Assembly: GCF_016741875.1 (NCBI RefSeq)
Contig: NZ_JAERRF010000002.1
Location: forward strand, 310,001-374,000
From: Streptomyces coffeae
GTDB lineage: Bacteria > Actinomycetota > Actinomycetes > Streptomycetales > Streptomycetaceae
Direction: 5' to 3'
Length of the DNA stretch: 64,000 bases
Every line of letters starts with the position of its first letter. Within the stretch, counting starts at the first letter, position 1. Below, piece by piece: positions 43,056 through 51,514 of this stretch. Made by a program: the position numbers and the translations under genes. The notes under the pieces were generated by a model. It was not told the DNA's origin and did no database searches. It was given only the letters and a program-made list of their open reading frames with translations.

Positions 43056-44045
43056 GTGACGCAGATGGCGCCCTTCACCGGGAAGGTCTTCGCCGCCCGC
43101 CCCGGACTGCGTCTGGTCGCCGTCTCCCGCGGCGGCCCGGTCAATGTCGACCTGGCCGCCGCCACCCGCGCGGGGGTCGCCGTCAGCTTCGCCCTGGGCC
43201 GCAACGCCGCTGCCGCCGCCGAGTTCGCGATCGGGATGATGCTCGCCGCGATGCGCCGGATCCCCACGGCCGACGCCGAGTTGCGGGCCGGGCACTGGCG
43301 CGGTGACTTCTACGCGTACGAGGCGGCCGGGACCGAGCTGGACGGCGCGACCGTCGGGCTGGTGGGCTACGGTGCCATCGGCCGGATCGTCGCCCGGGTG
43401 CTGCGCGCCTTCGGCGCCCGGGTGCTGGTCGCGGACCCCTACACGGACCCGGAGACCGCCCGCGCGGACGGCGTCGAACCGGTCGGCCTGGACGAACTCC
43501 TCGACCGCAGCGAGGTGGTGAGCCTGCACGCCCGGCCGACCCCCGAGACCCGCCATCTGCTGGACACCGCGCGGATCGCGCGGATGAAACCCGGCCGTCA
43601 CCACCCGCCGCTATGTGCCGGACGCGCTGGAGATGTGCGGAATCGCCGCGTACGCACGACTGTTGCCGGAGCCCGCGGCGCCCGGCGCGGTCGCCCCGCT
43701 GCACGAGGAGGGCGCCCGGCCGCTCGGGCTGCCGGCCGGACCGCCGGTCAGCGCGGGCCCGTACGACCTCCCCGCCTGCGCCATCGGCAGCGGGGCGCGG
43801 GAGCGGGGCGACGGTCTGCTGATCGTCGGCACCACCCTGGCCTGTCAGGTGCTCACCGACGACGCGCGGATCGATCCGGCCGCCGAACCGGCCGGGATGC
43901 GGAGCGCCGGCAGGCCGACGCGCGGACCGTCGTACCGGATCCGGACCGCCGTGAGACCTTCGAACGCGGCTACGCCGACTACCGTTCCCGGCTCGCCCGG
44001 GCCCGTACCGAATCGCGGGAGAAGGCCCCGGAACAGCGGGCCTGA
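43056..44045 (+). pseudogene. Mosaic remnant: 2-hydroxyacid dehydrogenase fused to an FGGY kinase fragment
   Basis: From 43056 the frame encodes the NAD-binding half of a D-3-phosphoglycerate-dehydrogenase-like protein (V-G-L-V-G-Y-G-A-I-G-R-I-V-A) but lacks about 80 N-terminal residues. It ends abruptly after A-R-I-A-R-M-K-P-G, near 43595. From about 43600 a different frame reads as the middle of a sugar kinase (D-A-L-E-M-C-G-I-A-A-Y-A, G-P-Y-D-L-P-A-C-A, I-V-G-T-T-L-A-C-Q-V-L-T-D). Near 43905 the frame returns to a typical kinase C-terminus (E-T-F-E-R-G-Y-A-D-Y-R-S-R-L). Two or more deletions have collapsed two genes; the open frame is probably meaningless. Confidence 0.75.
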
Positions 44046-44090
44046 GGCCGCCCCGCAATAGCACATACGTGGGAAACTCCCCCGCGGGCG

Positions 44091-44132
44091 ACACAAGATG
44101 TGGGGGCGCGTGCGTCGGTCAACACAAGATGT
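44091..44132. promoter_or_regulatory. Tandem NrdR boxes upstream of nrdAB
   Basis: ACACAAGATGT occurs identically at 44091-44101 and 44122-44132, 31 bp apart, which is three helical turns. Sequence and spacing match the paired NrdR boxes of bacterial RNR operons. The TATGCT at 44132-44137 abutting the second box is a candidate -10, so bound NrdR-ATP/dATP would occlude the promoter. Confidence 0.85.
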
Positions 44133-44144
44133 ATGCTCGTCCTC

Positions 44145-44262
44145 GCTGTCGACGCAGGGGAATCCGGTGGGAATCCGGAACTGTCCCGCAACGGTGTACG
44201 TGTGCGCATATGCGTACCCGCGAGTCCGATGACCTGCCGACGGCCGTCTGAACACGTCCGGG
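44145..44262 (+). promoter_or_regulatory. Cobalamin (B12) riboswitch of nrdAB
   Basis: The aptamer core reads CCGGTGGGAATCCGG, then AACTGTCCCGCAACGGTG (44164-44196), and the B12 box GAGTCCGATGACCTGCC (44222-44238) completes it. In S. coelicolor such a riboswitch shuts off class Ia RNR when adenosylcobalamin is available for the class II enzyme. Downstream, CTCCCTC (44348-44354) can pair with the nrdA Shine-Dalgarno GAGGGAG (44372-44378), a likely translational switch. Confidence 0.9.
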
Positions 44263-44387
44263 CCTCGCGGGTTGGGCCGTTGGACGCTGTGCGGTGTGCG
44301 TTCGTACGGTAGTGCGGATTCGTCATGCCCGTACGCGGCCATCGCCCCTCCCTCCTGGCCCCCAGCCGAGCGAGGGAGAACACTTCA

Positions 44388-46787
44388 GTGACCATCGCGC
44401 CCGCCGACCCGGTTTCAGAGGCAGCGGCTTCCCGGGCAGAGGCCGACGCGCCCGGGACCGCGCTGCTGCGGACCCTCACCGGGCTCACCGCCGATCTGCC
44501 CGCCACCGATCCCGGCAAGGTTGCGGCCGCCGCCCTGCGCGGCCGCCATCCCGGCTCGGACGAGGCGGAGTTGCGCACCCTGGCGACCGAGGCGGCGGCC
44601 GGGCTGATCGCGGAGGAGCCGGAGTACTCCCGGCTGGCCGCGCGGCTGCTGGCCCTGGCGATCACCGAGGAGGCGGCCGGGCAGGGCGCGGTCTCCTTCT
44701 CGGCCTCGGTCGCGGTGGGCCACCGCGAGGGCCTGATCGCCGACTCCACCCTGGAGTTCGTCACCGCCCACGCCGCGCGGCTGGACGCACTGGTGGAGCG
44801 GGCGCTCGCGGACGGCGCCGACAACCGCTTCGGCTACTTCGGACTGCGCACCCTGCACAGCCGCTATCTGCTGCGCCACCCGACCACCCGTCAGGTGATC
44901 GAGACCCCGCAGCACTTCCTGCTCCGGGTCGCCTGCGGACTGGCCGAGGACCTCAGCGAGCGGGCCGTGGACGAGGTCGCCGAGTTGTACCGGCTCACCA
45001 GCACCCTGTCGTACCTGCCCAGCTCCCCCACGCTGTTCAACTCCGGCACCCGCCATCCGCAGATGTCCTCGTGCTATCTGCTGGACTCCCCGCTGGACGA
45101 GCTGGACTCCATCTACAACCGCTACCACCAGGTCGCGCGGCTGTCGAAGCACGCGGGCGGCATCGGGCTCTCGTACTCCCGCATCCGCGCCCGCGGTTCG
45201 CTGATCCGGGGCACCAACGGGCACTCCAACGGCATCGTGCCGTTCCTGCGCACGCTGGACGCCTCGGTGGCCGCCGTCAACCAGGGCGGCCGGCGCAAGG
45301 GCGCGGCCTGTGTCTACCTGGAGACCTGGCACGCGGACATCGAGGAGTTCCTGGAGCTGCGGGACAACACCGGTGAGGAAGCCCGCCGCACCCACAACCT
45401 CAACATCGCCCACTGGATCCCGGACGAGTTCATGCGCCGGGTCGAGGCGGATGCCTCCTGGTCGCTGTTCTCCCCGGCCGACGCGCCCCAGCTGGTGGAC
45501 CTGTGGGGCGAGGAGTTCGACGCCGCCTACCGCAAGGCCGAGGCCGAGGGCCGCGCGGTCAAGCAGGTCCCGGCACGCCAGCTCTACGCCCGGATGATGC
45601 GCACCCTGGCGCAGACCGGCAACGGCTGGATGACGTTCAAGGACGCCGCCAACCGCACCGCCAACCAGACCGCCGAGCCCGGCAAGGTCGTCCACTCCTC
45701 CAACCTCTGCACCGAGATCCTGGAGGTCACCGACGACGGCGAGACCGCCGTGTGCAATCTGGGGTCGGTCAACCTCGCCGCGCACCTGGGCGAGAACGGT
45801 CAGATGGACTGGGAGCGCCTGGACGCGACCGTCCGTACCGCCGTGACGTTCCTCGACCGCGTGGTGGACATCAACTTCTACCCCACGGAAGAGGCCGGTG
45901 CCTCCAACTCCCGCTGGCGGCCGGTGGGTCTGGGGCTGATGGGCCTCCAGGACGTCTTCTTCCGGTTGCGGCTGCCCTTCGACTCCCCCGAGGCGAAGGA
46001 GCTCTCCACCCGGATCTCCGAGCGCATCATGCTGGCCGCGTACGAGGCGTCCTGTGATCTCGCCGAGCGCCACGGCCCGCATCCGGCCTGGTCCGCGACC
46101 CGCACCGCACGCGGTGTGCTGCACCCGGACCACTACACGGACGCGGTGGCCGGCTGGCCGGAGCGCTGGGAGGCGCTGCGGCAGCGGATGGCGAAGTCCG
46201 GGATGCGGAACTCGCTGCTGCTGGCGATCGCGCCCACCGCGACCATCGCCTCGATCGCCGGTGTCTACGAGTGCATCGAGCCGCAGGTCTCCAACCTCTT
46301 CAAGCGCGAGACGCTCAGCGGTGAGTTCCTCCAGGTCAACTCCTACCTGGTGGACGACCTGAAGAAGCTCGGCGTCTGGGACACCCAGACCCGCGAGGCG
46401 CTGCGCGAGTCCAACGGCTCGGTCCAGGACTTCTCCTGGGTGCCCGCGGACGTCCGGGCGCTGTACCGCACCGCGTGGGAGGTTCCGCAGCGCGCCCTGA
46501 TCGACATGGCCGCGGCCCGCACGCCGTACCTCGACCAGAGCCAGTCGCTGAACCTGTTCATGGCCTCGCCGACCATCGGCAAGCTCAGCTCGATGTACGC
46601 GTACGCCTGGAAGCAGGGCATCAAGACGACGTACTACCTGCGTTCGCGCCCGGCGACCCGGATCGCTCAGTCGGCGCGCGGCGGTGGCGCTGCCGCCGCC
46701 ACCATCCCCGTCCAGCAGGCGCCCGCCGACGAGGACGCCATCGCCTGCTCCCTGGAAAACCCCGAGTCCTGCGAGGCCTGCCAGTGA
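44388..46787 (+). CDS. nrdA: Class Ia ribonucleotide reductase large subunit NrdA
   Basis: 799 residues. An N-terminal region of about 150 residues related to the ATP-cone/NrdA leader precedes the ten-stranded barrel with S-S-C-Y-L-L-D-S (substrate-binding Cys), N-L-C-T-E-I (radical-bearing Cys), and the C-terminal C-E-A-C redox pair. It reduces ribonucleoside diphosphates with NrdB. GTG 44388 is chosen because GAGGGAG ends 9 nt upstream and the protein N-terminus (V-T-I-A-P-A-D) is family-like. It is controlled by NrdR and B12 as listed upstream. The stop overlaps the nrdB start. Confidence 0.95.
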   Translation: MTIAPADPVSEAAASRAEADAPGTALLRTLTGLTADLPATDPGKVAAAALRGRHPGSDEAELRTLATEAAAGLIAEEPEYSRLAARLLALAITEEAAGQGAVSFSASVAVGHREGLIADSTLEFVTAHAARLDALVERALADGADNRFGYFGLRTLHSRYLLRHPTTRQVIETPQHFLLRVACGLAEDLSERAVDEVAELYRLTSTLSYLPSSPTLFNSGTRHPQMSSCYLLDSPLDELDSIYNRYHQVARLSKHAGGIGLSYSRIRARGSLIRGTNGHSNGIVPFLRTLDASVAAVNQGGRRKGAACVYLETWHADIEEFLELRDNTGEEARRTHNLNIAHWIPDEFMRRVEADASWSLFSPADAPQLVDLWGEEFDAAYRKAEAEGRAVKQVPARQLYARMMRTLAQTGNGWMTFKDAANRTANQTAEPGKVVHSSNLCTEILEVTDDGETAVCNLGSVNLAAHLGENGQMDWERLDATVRTAVTFLDRVVDINFYPTEEAGASNSRWRPVGLGLMGLQDVFFRLRLPFDSPEAKELSTRISERIMLAAYEASCDLAERHGPHPAWSATRTARGVLHPDHYTDAVAGWPERWEALRQRMAKSGMRNSLLLAIAPTATIASIAGVYECIEPQVSNLFKRETLSGEFLQVNSYLVDDLKKLGVWDTQTREALRESNGSVQDFSWVPADVRALYRTAWEVPQRALIDMAAARTPYLDQSQSLNLFMASPTIGKLSSMYAYAWKQGIKTTYYLRSRPATRIAQSARGGGAAAATIPVQQAPADEDAIACSLENPESCEACQ

Positions 46788-47812
46788 CATCCCGCCCGTC
46801 GCCCGACCGTGTGAAGAACCTGCTCGACCCCGGCTTCGAGCTCACCCTGCGGCCGATGCGGTACCCGGAGTTCTACGACCGCTACCGCGACGCGATCAAG
46901 AACACCTGGACCGTGGAGGAGGTCGATCTCCACTCGGACGTGGCCGACCTCGCCAAGCTCTCCCCGGGCGAGCAGCATCTGATCGGCCGTCTGGTCGCCT
47001 TCTTCGCGACCGGCGACTCGATCGTGGCCAACAACCTGGTGCTGACGCTCTACAAGCACATCAACTCCCCCGAGGCGCGGCTGTACCTGTCGCGGCAGCT
47101 CTTCGAGGAGGCCGTGCACGTCCAGTTCTATCTGACGCTGCTGGACACCTATCTCCCCGATCCGGACGACCGCGCGGCGGCGTTCGCGGCCGTGGAGAAC
47201 ATCCCCTCCATCCGGGAGAAGGCGGAATTCTGCTTCCGCTGGATGGACTCGGTGGAGAAGCTGGACCAGTTGGAGACCAAGGCCGACCGGCGCCGCTTCC
47301 TGCTCAACCTGATCTGCTTCGCGGCGTGCATCGAGGGGCTGTTCTTCTACGGCGCCTTCGCCTATGTCTACTGGTTCCGCTCCCGCGGGCTGCTGCACGG
47401 CCTGGCGACCGGCACCAACTGGGTGTTCCGCGACGAGTCGATGCACATGGAGTTCGCGTTCTCGGTGGTGGACACCGTCCGCCAGGAGGAGCCCGACCTC
47501 TTCGACGACGAGCTCGAGGACCAGGTCACCGAGATGCTGAAGGAGGCCGTCGAGGCGGAGCTCCAGTTCGCCCGCGATCTGTGCGGTGACGGGCTGCCGG
47601 GCATGAACACCGCCTCGATGCAGGAGTACCTCCAGTGCGTGGCCGACCAGCGCCTGATGCGCCTCGGCTTCCCCACCGTCTTCGGCTCGGAGAACCCGTT
47701 CTCCTTCATGGAGCTCCAGAACGTCCAGGAGCTGACCAACTTCTTCGAGCGGCGCGCCTCGGCGTACCAGGTCGCCGTCGAGGGCTCGGTCTCCTTCGAC
47801 GACGACTTCTGA
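46784..47812 (+). CDS. nrdB: Class Ia ribonucleotide reductase small subunit NrdB
   Basis: 342 residues. Di-iron ligands are visible in E-E-A-V-H-V-Q-F-Y, where E-x-x-H-x-x-x-Y supplies the radical Tyr, so this is a Tyr-radical (class Ia) subunit, and in D-E-S-M-H-M-E-F with the last His/Glu. It generates the radical passed to NrdA. GTG 46784 overlaps the nrdA stop (GTGA). In S. coelicolor a third gene, nrdS, follows nrdB; here the next gene is def on the other strand and nrdS is missing. Confidence 0.95.
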   Translation: MTSRPSPDRVKNLLDPGFELTLRPMRYPEFYDRYRDAIKNTWTVEEVDLHSDVADLAKLSPGEQHLIGRLVAFFATGDSIVANNLVLTLYKHINSPEARLYLSRQLFEEAVHVQFYLTLLDTYLPDPDDRAAAFAAVENIPSIREKAEFCFRWMDSVEKLDQLETKADRRRFLLNLICFAACIEGLFFYGAFAYVYWFRSRGLLHGLATGTNWVFRDESMHMEFAFSVVDTVRQEEPDLFDDELEDQVTEMLKEAVEAELQFARDLCGDGLPGMNTASMQEYLQCVADQRLMRLGFPTVFGSENPFSFMELQNVQELTNFFERRASAYQVAVEGSVSFDDDF

Positions 47813-47840
47813 TCGCCCGGCCGTTCACCGGCGCAACACA

Positions 47841-47877
47841 CCGCGGGCCGGACTCCCTTGAGGGGTCCGGCCCGCGG
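47841..47877. terminator. Bidirectional terminator between nrdB and def
   Basis: CCGCGGGCCGGA (47841-47852) pairs with TCCGGCCCGCGG (47866-47877); the stem can extend with CTCCC/GGGG pairing. It lies between convergent genes. Confidence 0.85.
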
Positions 47878-47895
47878 CGTCGGGTGAAGGGGCGC

Positions 47896-48525
47896 TCAGT
47901 CGTTGGGCACCGTCTCGTAGCGCGGGGTGCCCTCGGCCATCTGCCGCAGCACGTCCTTGCGGTCGCGCTTGGAGAGCCGGTCGATGTAGAGGCGGCCGTA
48001 GAGATGGTCGGTCTCGTGCTGGAGGCAGCGTGCGAAGTAGCCGGTGCCGCGCACCGCGACCGGCTTGCCCTCGGCGTCCTGGCCGCGCACCACGGCGACG
48101 TCCGGGCGGGGCAGCTCGGCGTAGGCGGCGGGGACGGACAGACAGCCCTCGTTGGAGTCGTCCAGCACCCGGCTCTCGGCGGGCAGCTCGTCCAGCACCG
48201 GGTTGCAGACCACGCCCACGTGCCGGACGCCCTCGTCATCCATGCAGTCGTAGACGAAGACCTTCAGGTCGACGCCGATCTGGTTGGCGGCCAGGCCCAC
48301 GCCCTCCGCCGCCCGCTGGCTGGCGAACATGTCGTCGACGAGCCGCGCCAGGTCGTCGCCGAACTCGGTCACATCCTTGCACTCGCGGTGCAGTACCGGA
48401 TTGCCGACGACGGTGATCGGGCGGGCGGTGCCGCGCTCGCGGTGGGCCCGCTCGCGCTCCTCGCAGTTCTCCGTGTCCACGACGAACTCGCCGTCCACCT
48501 GCTGTTCAGTGCCTTGCTGCGACAT
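47896..48525 (-). CDS. def: Peptide deformylase
   Basis: 209 residues. The three PDF motifs are G-V-G-L-A-A-N-Q (75-82), E-G-C-L-S (127-131, Cys128 metal ligand) and Q-H-E-T-D-H (169-174; His170 and His174 metal ligands, Glu171 catalytic). It removes the formyl group from nascent proteins. A charged N-terminal extension of about 35 residues precedes the domain, as in actinobacterial PDFs. Chromosomes of this type usually carry further def genes. Confidence 0.94.
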   Translation of the reverse strand: MSQQGTEQQVDGEFVVDTENCEERERAHRERGTARPITVVGNPVLHRECKDVTEFGDDLARLVDDMFASQRAAEGVGLAANQIGVDLKVFVYDCMDDEGVRHVGVVCNPVLDELPAESRVLDDSNEGCLSVPAAYAELPRPDVAVVRGQDAEGKPVAVRGTGYFARCLQHETDHLYGRLYIDRLSKRDRKDVLRQMAEGTPRYETVPND

Positions 48526-48656
48526 CGTCCGCCGTACGCCTTCCGTGAACCCTGATGCGTCGCCCTACAGAGTACGGCCCGCCCGGAGTGACATGGACGT
48601 CAGCAGAGCCCATACCGGCCATCGGCGGGGCATACCGGCCCTCGGGCCGCCCGGGG

Positions 48657-49643
48657 TCAGCAGACCTCTTCCAGATCCCGCCACTCACGGGTGTCCGGGC
48701 TGTCGGCGACCCAGCCGTCCAGCAGCCCCCGCACCAGCCCGCTCGGGGCGGCGATCCCGCATTCGCGCTCGGCGACCCACAGCGAGCCCGAGCCCGCCGT
48801 ACGGTGCCCCAGCGGCCCGGGGTGGCCCGGCTCACTGTGGTCGTGCGGATCCAGGTGCTCGCCCTCGCCCTCGTCACTGGGCATCCGGCTCTCCGAGCAG
48901 GAGCGGCACAGCAGCCGCACCGAGGACGACCAGTCCTCCGCGGCGAAGCCCGCGTCCGCCGCGAGCCGCTCCAGGGCGTCCCGGTCGGCCTCGGTGGCGG
49001 CCTCCAGCAGCACCACCCAGGTCGGCACCGGGGACGGCGCCCACAGCTCGATCTCGTCGAAGACGGGGTAGGCCGGGCCCGCGGAGGTCACCCGCTCACC
49101 GTGCGGAACGCCGTCGTGCAGCACCACCTCGCCCCAGCGCCGCCCGGAGGACGGCAGCGGGATGGACAGCACCTCGATCCGGGCCGGGTCCAGCCTGCGG
49201 CCCCAGACCACCTCGGCCTCGCCCTCCGGCGACAGCCGCACCGCCGCGCTGCCCAGCTCCATGCCCAGCGGCTCACCGGACGCGGATGCCTCACCGGGCA
49301 CCTTCAGTCCGTACGCCTGCCAGGCGCGGCGGGCCAGCGGCCAGTCCTGGAGGGCGGTGGCGGCGATGCCCACGTTCCACCAGTCGGGGGCGCCGGTCTC
49401 ACGGTCCAGCAGGGCGACCGCGCGCAGCCCGGCGGCGCGGGCCTGCTCCCAGTCGTGCCGGAACTTGTGCAGCAGGGCCAGGTTGAACCAGGACTCCGAC
49501 AGCCACGGCTCCAGGTCGGCGGCGCGGGTCAGCAGCGCGCCCGCGTCCTCGTACCGGCCGTCGCCGATGAGCGTGAACGCACGGTCCGTGGCCTGCCGCC
49601 ATGAGGCGGACGGCCGGTGCCGTACCTTGCCGAAGATCTTCAC
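48657..49643 (-). CDS. Tetratricopeptide-repeat protein
   Basis: 328 residues. Two or three TPR units (A-F-T-L-I-G-D-G-R-Y-E-D-A-G-A-L-L, S-W-F-N-L-A-L-L-H-K-F, W-W-N-V-G-I-A-A-T-A-L) occupy the first 120 residues. The rest is a conserved actinobacterial domain without known motifs except L-C-R-S-C-S and a His/Pro-rich stretch (H-L-D-P-H-D-H-S). GTG 49643 is preferred to the ATG at 49727, which lies in non-conserved sequence. The function is unknown. The 218 bp upstream (49644-49861) show no clear signal. Confidence 0.72.
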   Translation of the reverse strand: MKIFGKVRHRPSASWRQATDRAFTLIGDGRYEDAGALLTRAADLEPWLSESWFNLALLHKFRHDWEQARAAGLRAVALLDRETGAPDWWNVGIAATALQDWPLARRAWQAYGLKVPGEASASGEPLGMELGSAAVRLSPEGEAEVVWGRRLDPARIEVLSIPLPSSGRRWGEVVLHDGVPHGERVTSAGPAYPVFDEIELWAPSPVPTWVVLLEAATEADRDALERLAADAGFAAEDWSSSVRLLCRSCSESRMPSDEGEGEHLDPHDHSEPGHPGPLGHRTAGSGSLWVAERECGIAAPSGLVRGLLDGWVADSPDTREWRDLEEVC

Positions 49644-49861
49644 GATTCCCGCCTGCCGGTATCGAAGTAGTCCCGCACCAGATGCCTTCGCGGACGGCGT
49701 CGCCCTCCCTGGAGGACAACCTGCCACACATTCGCGGACATCTCAGCCCGGCCCCTCTCGCTTCGGCCGGGACACGACGCCCACCACACCTCCTTGCCAC
49801 CGGCCATCGGCCCGACACCCCTCTCCTCGCATCCAACCATGCCTCTTGGGAGACCCGCTCA

Positions 49862-51514
49862 TTACCCATGAGTTCTCAACGGGGACCGGCCGTACACCGG
49901 GCGGGACAGCACCGTGGCGAGCGCCTCGACCACCGCCGGGTCGAAGTCACGGGCCGTGGCCAGCCGCAGCCGCTCCAGGGCGTGCAGCGGGGCCGCTCCC
50001 GCGGTGCCCGCCGGGCCCGCTGCCCCTGCCGCCGGCCCGGCCGCCGGTCCGGCCGCCAGCTCGGTGTACGCGTTCACCGCGCGCACGATACGCGCGGTGA
50101 GCGGCTGGTCCCGGTACGGGTCGGCCTGGCGCTCCACGATCACCGCCACCTCCGCGGGTACCCCGGTCTGGCGTACCACAGCACCTCCCAGCAGCGCGAT
50201 TCTGCGCTGTTCCGCCCCGGGCAGCGGTTCGGTGGCCCCCGCGGGCACCGGGTCAAGCAGCGAGAGCTGCCCGATGTCGTGCATCAGCGCCGCGTACTCC
50301 AGCACGGTCAGCGCCGGTTCGGAAAGTCCCAGCTCACGGCCGACGGCCCGGCTGAGTTCGGCGACCCGGCGGGCGTGGCCCGCGGGGGTGTACCCGGCTA
50401 TCTCGGTCGAGCGGGCCAGTGAGGCGATGGTCTGGCGGTAGGTGGCCCGTATGCCCGCGTAACGGCGGAACGCGTACTGGATCAGCAGCAGCGGCACCGA
50501 CAGCACCGGAAGCGCCCACAGTCCGGCGACGGCGACCGCGAGCGCCATCACCACCCCGGTCGCGCAGATCGCCGACCCCACCCCGGGCAGCGCCCGCAGT
50601 TCGTCGCGCAGCAGCGGGACGTACGGCCAGCCGGTACGGGCCCGGGCCAGGGCAGCCGCCAGCACGGCGTCGCACAGCGCGGTCAGGGCCGGCAGCGCGA
50701 GCAAGTAGCCGACCACCTGCGGCCCCTGGCCGAACCAGGAGGACAACCGGCCGGTGTGGTGCAGCGGTTGGAAGCAGGTGGCGGCGAACGCGACGGTGAG
50801 CACCCGGCGGGCGGTGTGCTCGGGGTCGGCCGGGCAGCCGAACGCCAGCCGCGGCACCATGCCCGCCAGGGAAGCGGCCACGACGACGGTGACCACTTGG
50901 AGGACGCCGTGTGTGGTCGGCTCCCCGCCGAGGTTCCCCAGCAGGGCGTAGCCGAGGGCGCCCGCGGCGGCCACGGGCGCGGGCTCACCTCGCTGTTCGT
51001 GCGCCCCGCTCGCGCCGCTCGCACGCGGGAGCGCGGGCGGAACATCGGCGCACCGGATGGCCTCCCCGACGGCGATGAGCACCCCGAAGGCCAGCGCCGC
51101 CTCCGGCTCGCGCACCCCGTGCCACTCGGTCCAGCCGAGCGCGACAACGGCGAGCGCCCCGGCGGCGCCGTACACCCCGGCCACGGTGAGCGACCCCGTC
51201 CGCCGATCCGCCGCACCTCGTACCCGGCCCCGCCGCACCCGGCTCACCGCCCGGCCGTGCCGCCCGGCGAGCCGGTCGAGGGGGTCGGTGAGCCAGGGTG
51301 CCGCTCCGGACGGTCCGGACGGGCCGGGCCGTTCGTCCGCCCGTCCCGCCCGTCCCGCCGGGTCCGGCGACGCGGGCACGCCACCGGGGGCGCCCCGCCG
51401 GTCCGCCTGGCCCTCCGGGTCGTCCGCGCGGCCCGGCCGCCCGCGCGCGATGCGTTCGGCGGCACTCTCGTCCCGCGCGCGGCACTCGTCGGCGGGGTCG
51501 CGGTCGCCCGTCAT
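49862..51514 (-). CDS. Membrane protein with degenerate HD domain
   Basis: 550 residues. A disordered Arg/Pro/Ala N-terminus of about 90 residues is followed by about seven membrane segments, then an HD-type domain with G-H-A-R-R-V-A-E-L-S and L-M-H-D-I-G-Q-L-S. The HHExxDGxGYP motif of HD-GYP enzymes is not found (V-E-R-Q-A-D-P-Y-R-D-Q-P lies at the corresponding place). Near the end, A-A-G-P-A-A-G-P-A-A-G is repeated. It is coupled to the intact HD-GYP gene by a 4-bp overlap and could be a regulatory partner. Confidence 0.78.
   Translation of the reverse strand: MTGDRDPADECRARDESAAERIARGRPGRADDPEGQADRRGAPGGVPASPDPAGRAGRADERPGPSGPSGAAPWLTDPLDRLAGRHGRAVSRVRRGRVRGAADRRTGSLTVAGVYGAAGALAVVALGWTEWHGVREPEAALAFGVLIAVGEAIRCADVPPALPRASGASGAHEQRGEPAPVAAAGALGYALLGNLGGEPTTHGVLQVVTVVVAASLAGMVPRLAFGCPADPEHTARRVLTVAFAATCFQPLHHTGRLSSWFGQGPQVVGYLLALPALTALCDAVLAAALARARTGWPYVPLLRDELRALPGVGSAICATGVVMALAVAVAGLWALPVLSVPLLLIQYAFRRYAGIRATYRQTIASLARSTEIAGYTPAGHARRVAELSRAVGRELGLSEPALTVLEYAALMHDIGQLSLLDPVPAGATEPLPGAEQRRIALLGGAVVRQTGVPAEVAVIVERQADPYRDQPLTARIVRAVNAYTELAAGPAAGPAAGAAGPAGTAGAAPLHALERLRLATARDFDPAVVEALATVLSRPVYGRSPLRTHG

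Noticed and set aside
41520..43604. A very long leftward open frame (about 690 codons) spanning deoR, the phosphatase gene and part of the mosaic pseudogene
   Set aside because: Only the part from ATG 42320 has protein-family similarity (DeoR). The rest is GC-driven open sequence antisense to or out of frame with recognised genes.
43639..43664. GGAAT-N18-GTT, a SigR-consensus match
   Set aside because: It lies inside pseudogene coding sequence with no gene start at a suitable distance on that strand; taken as chance.
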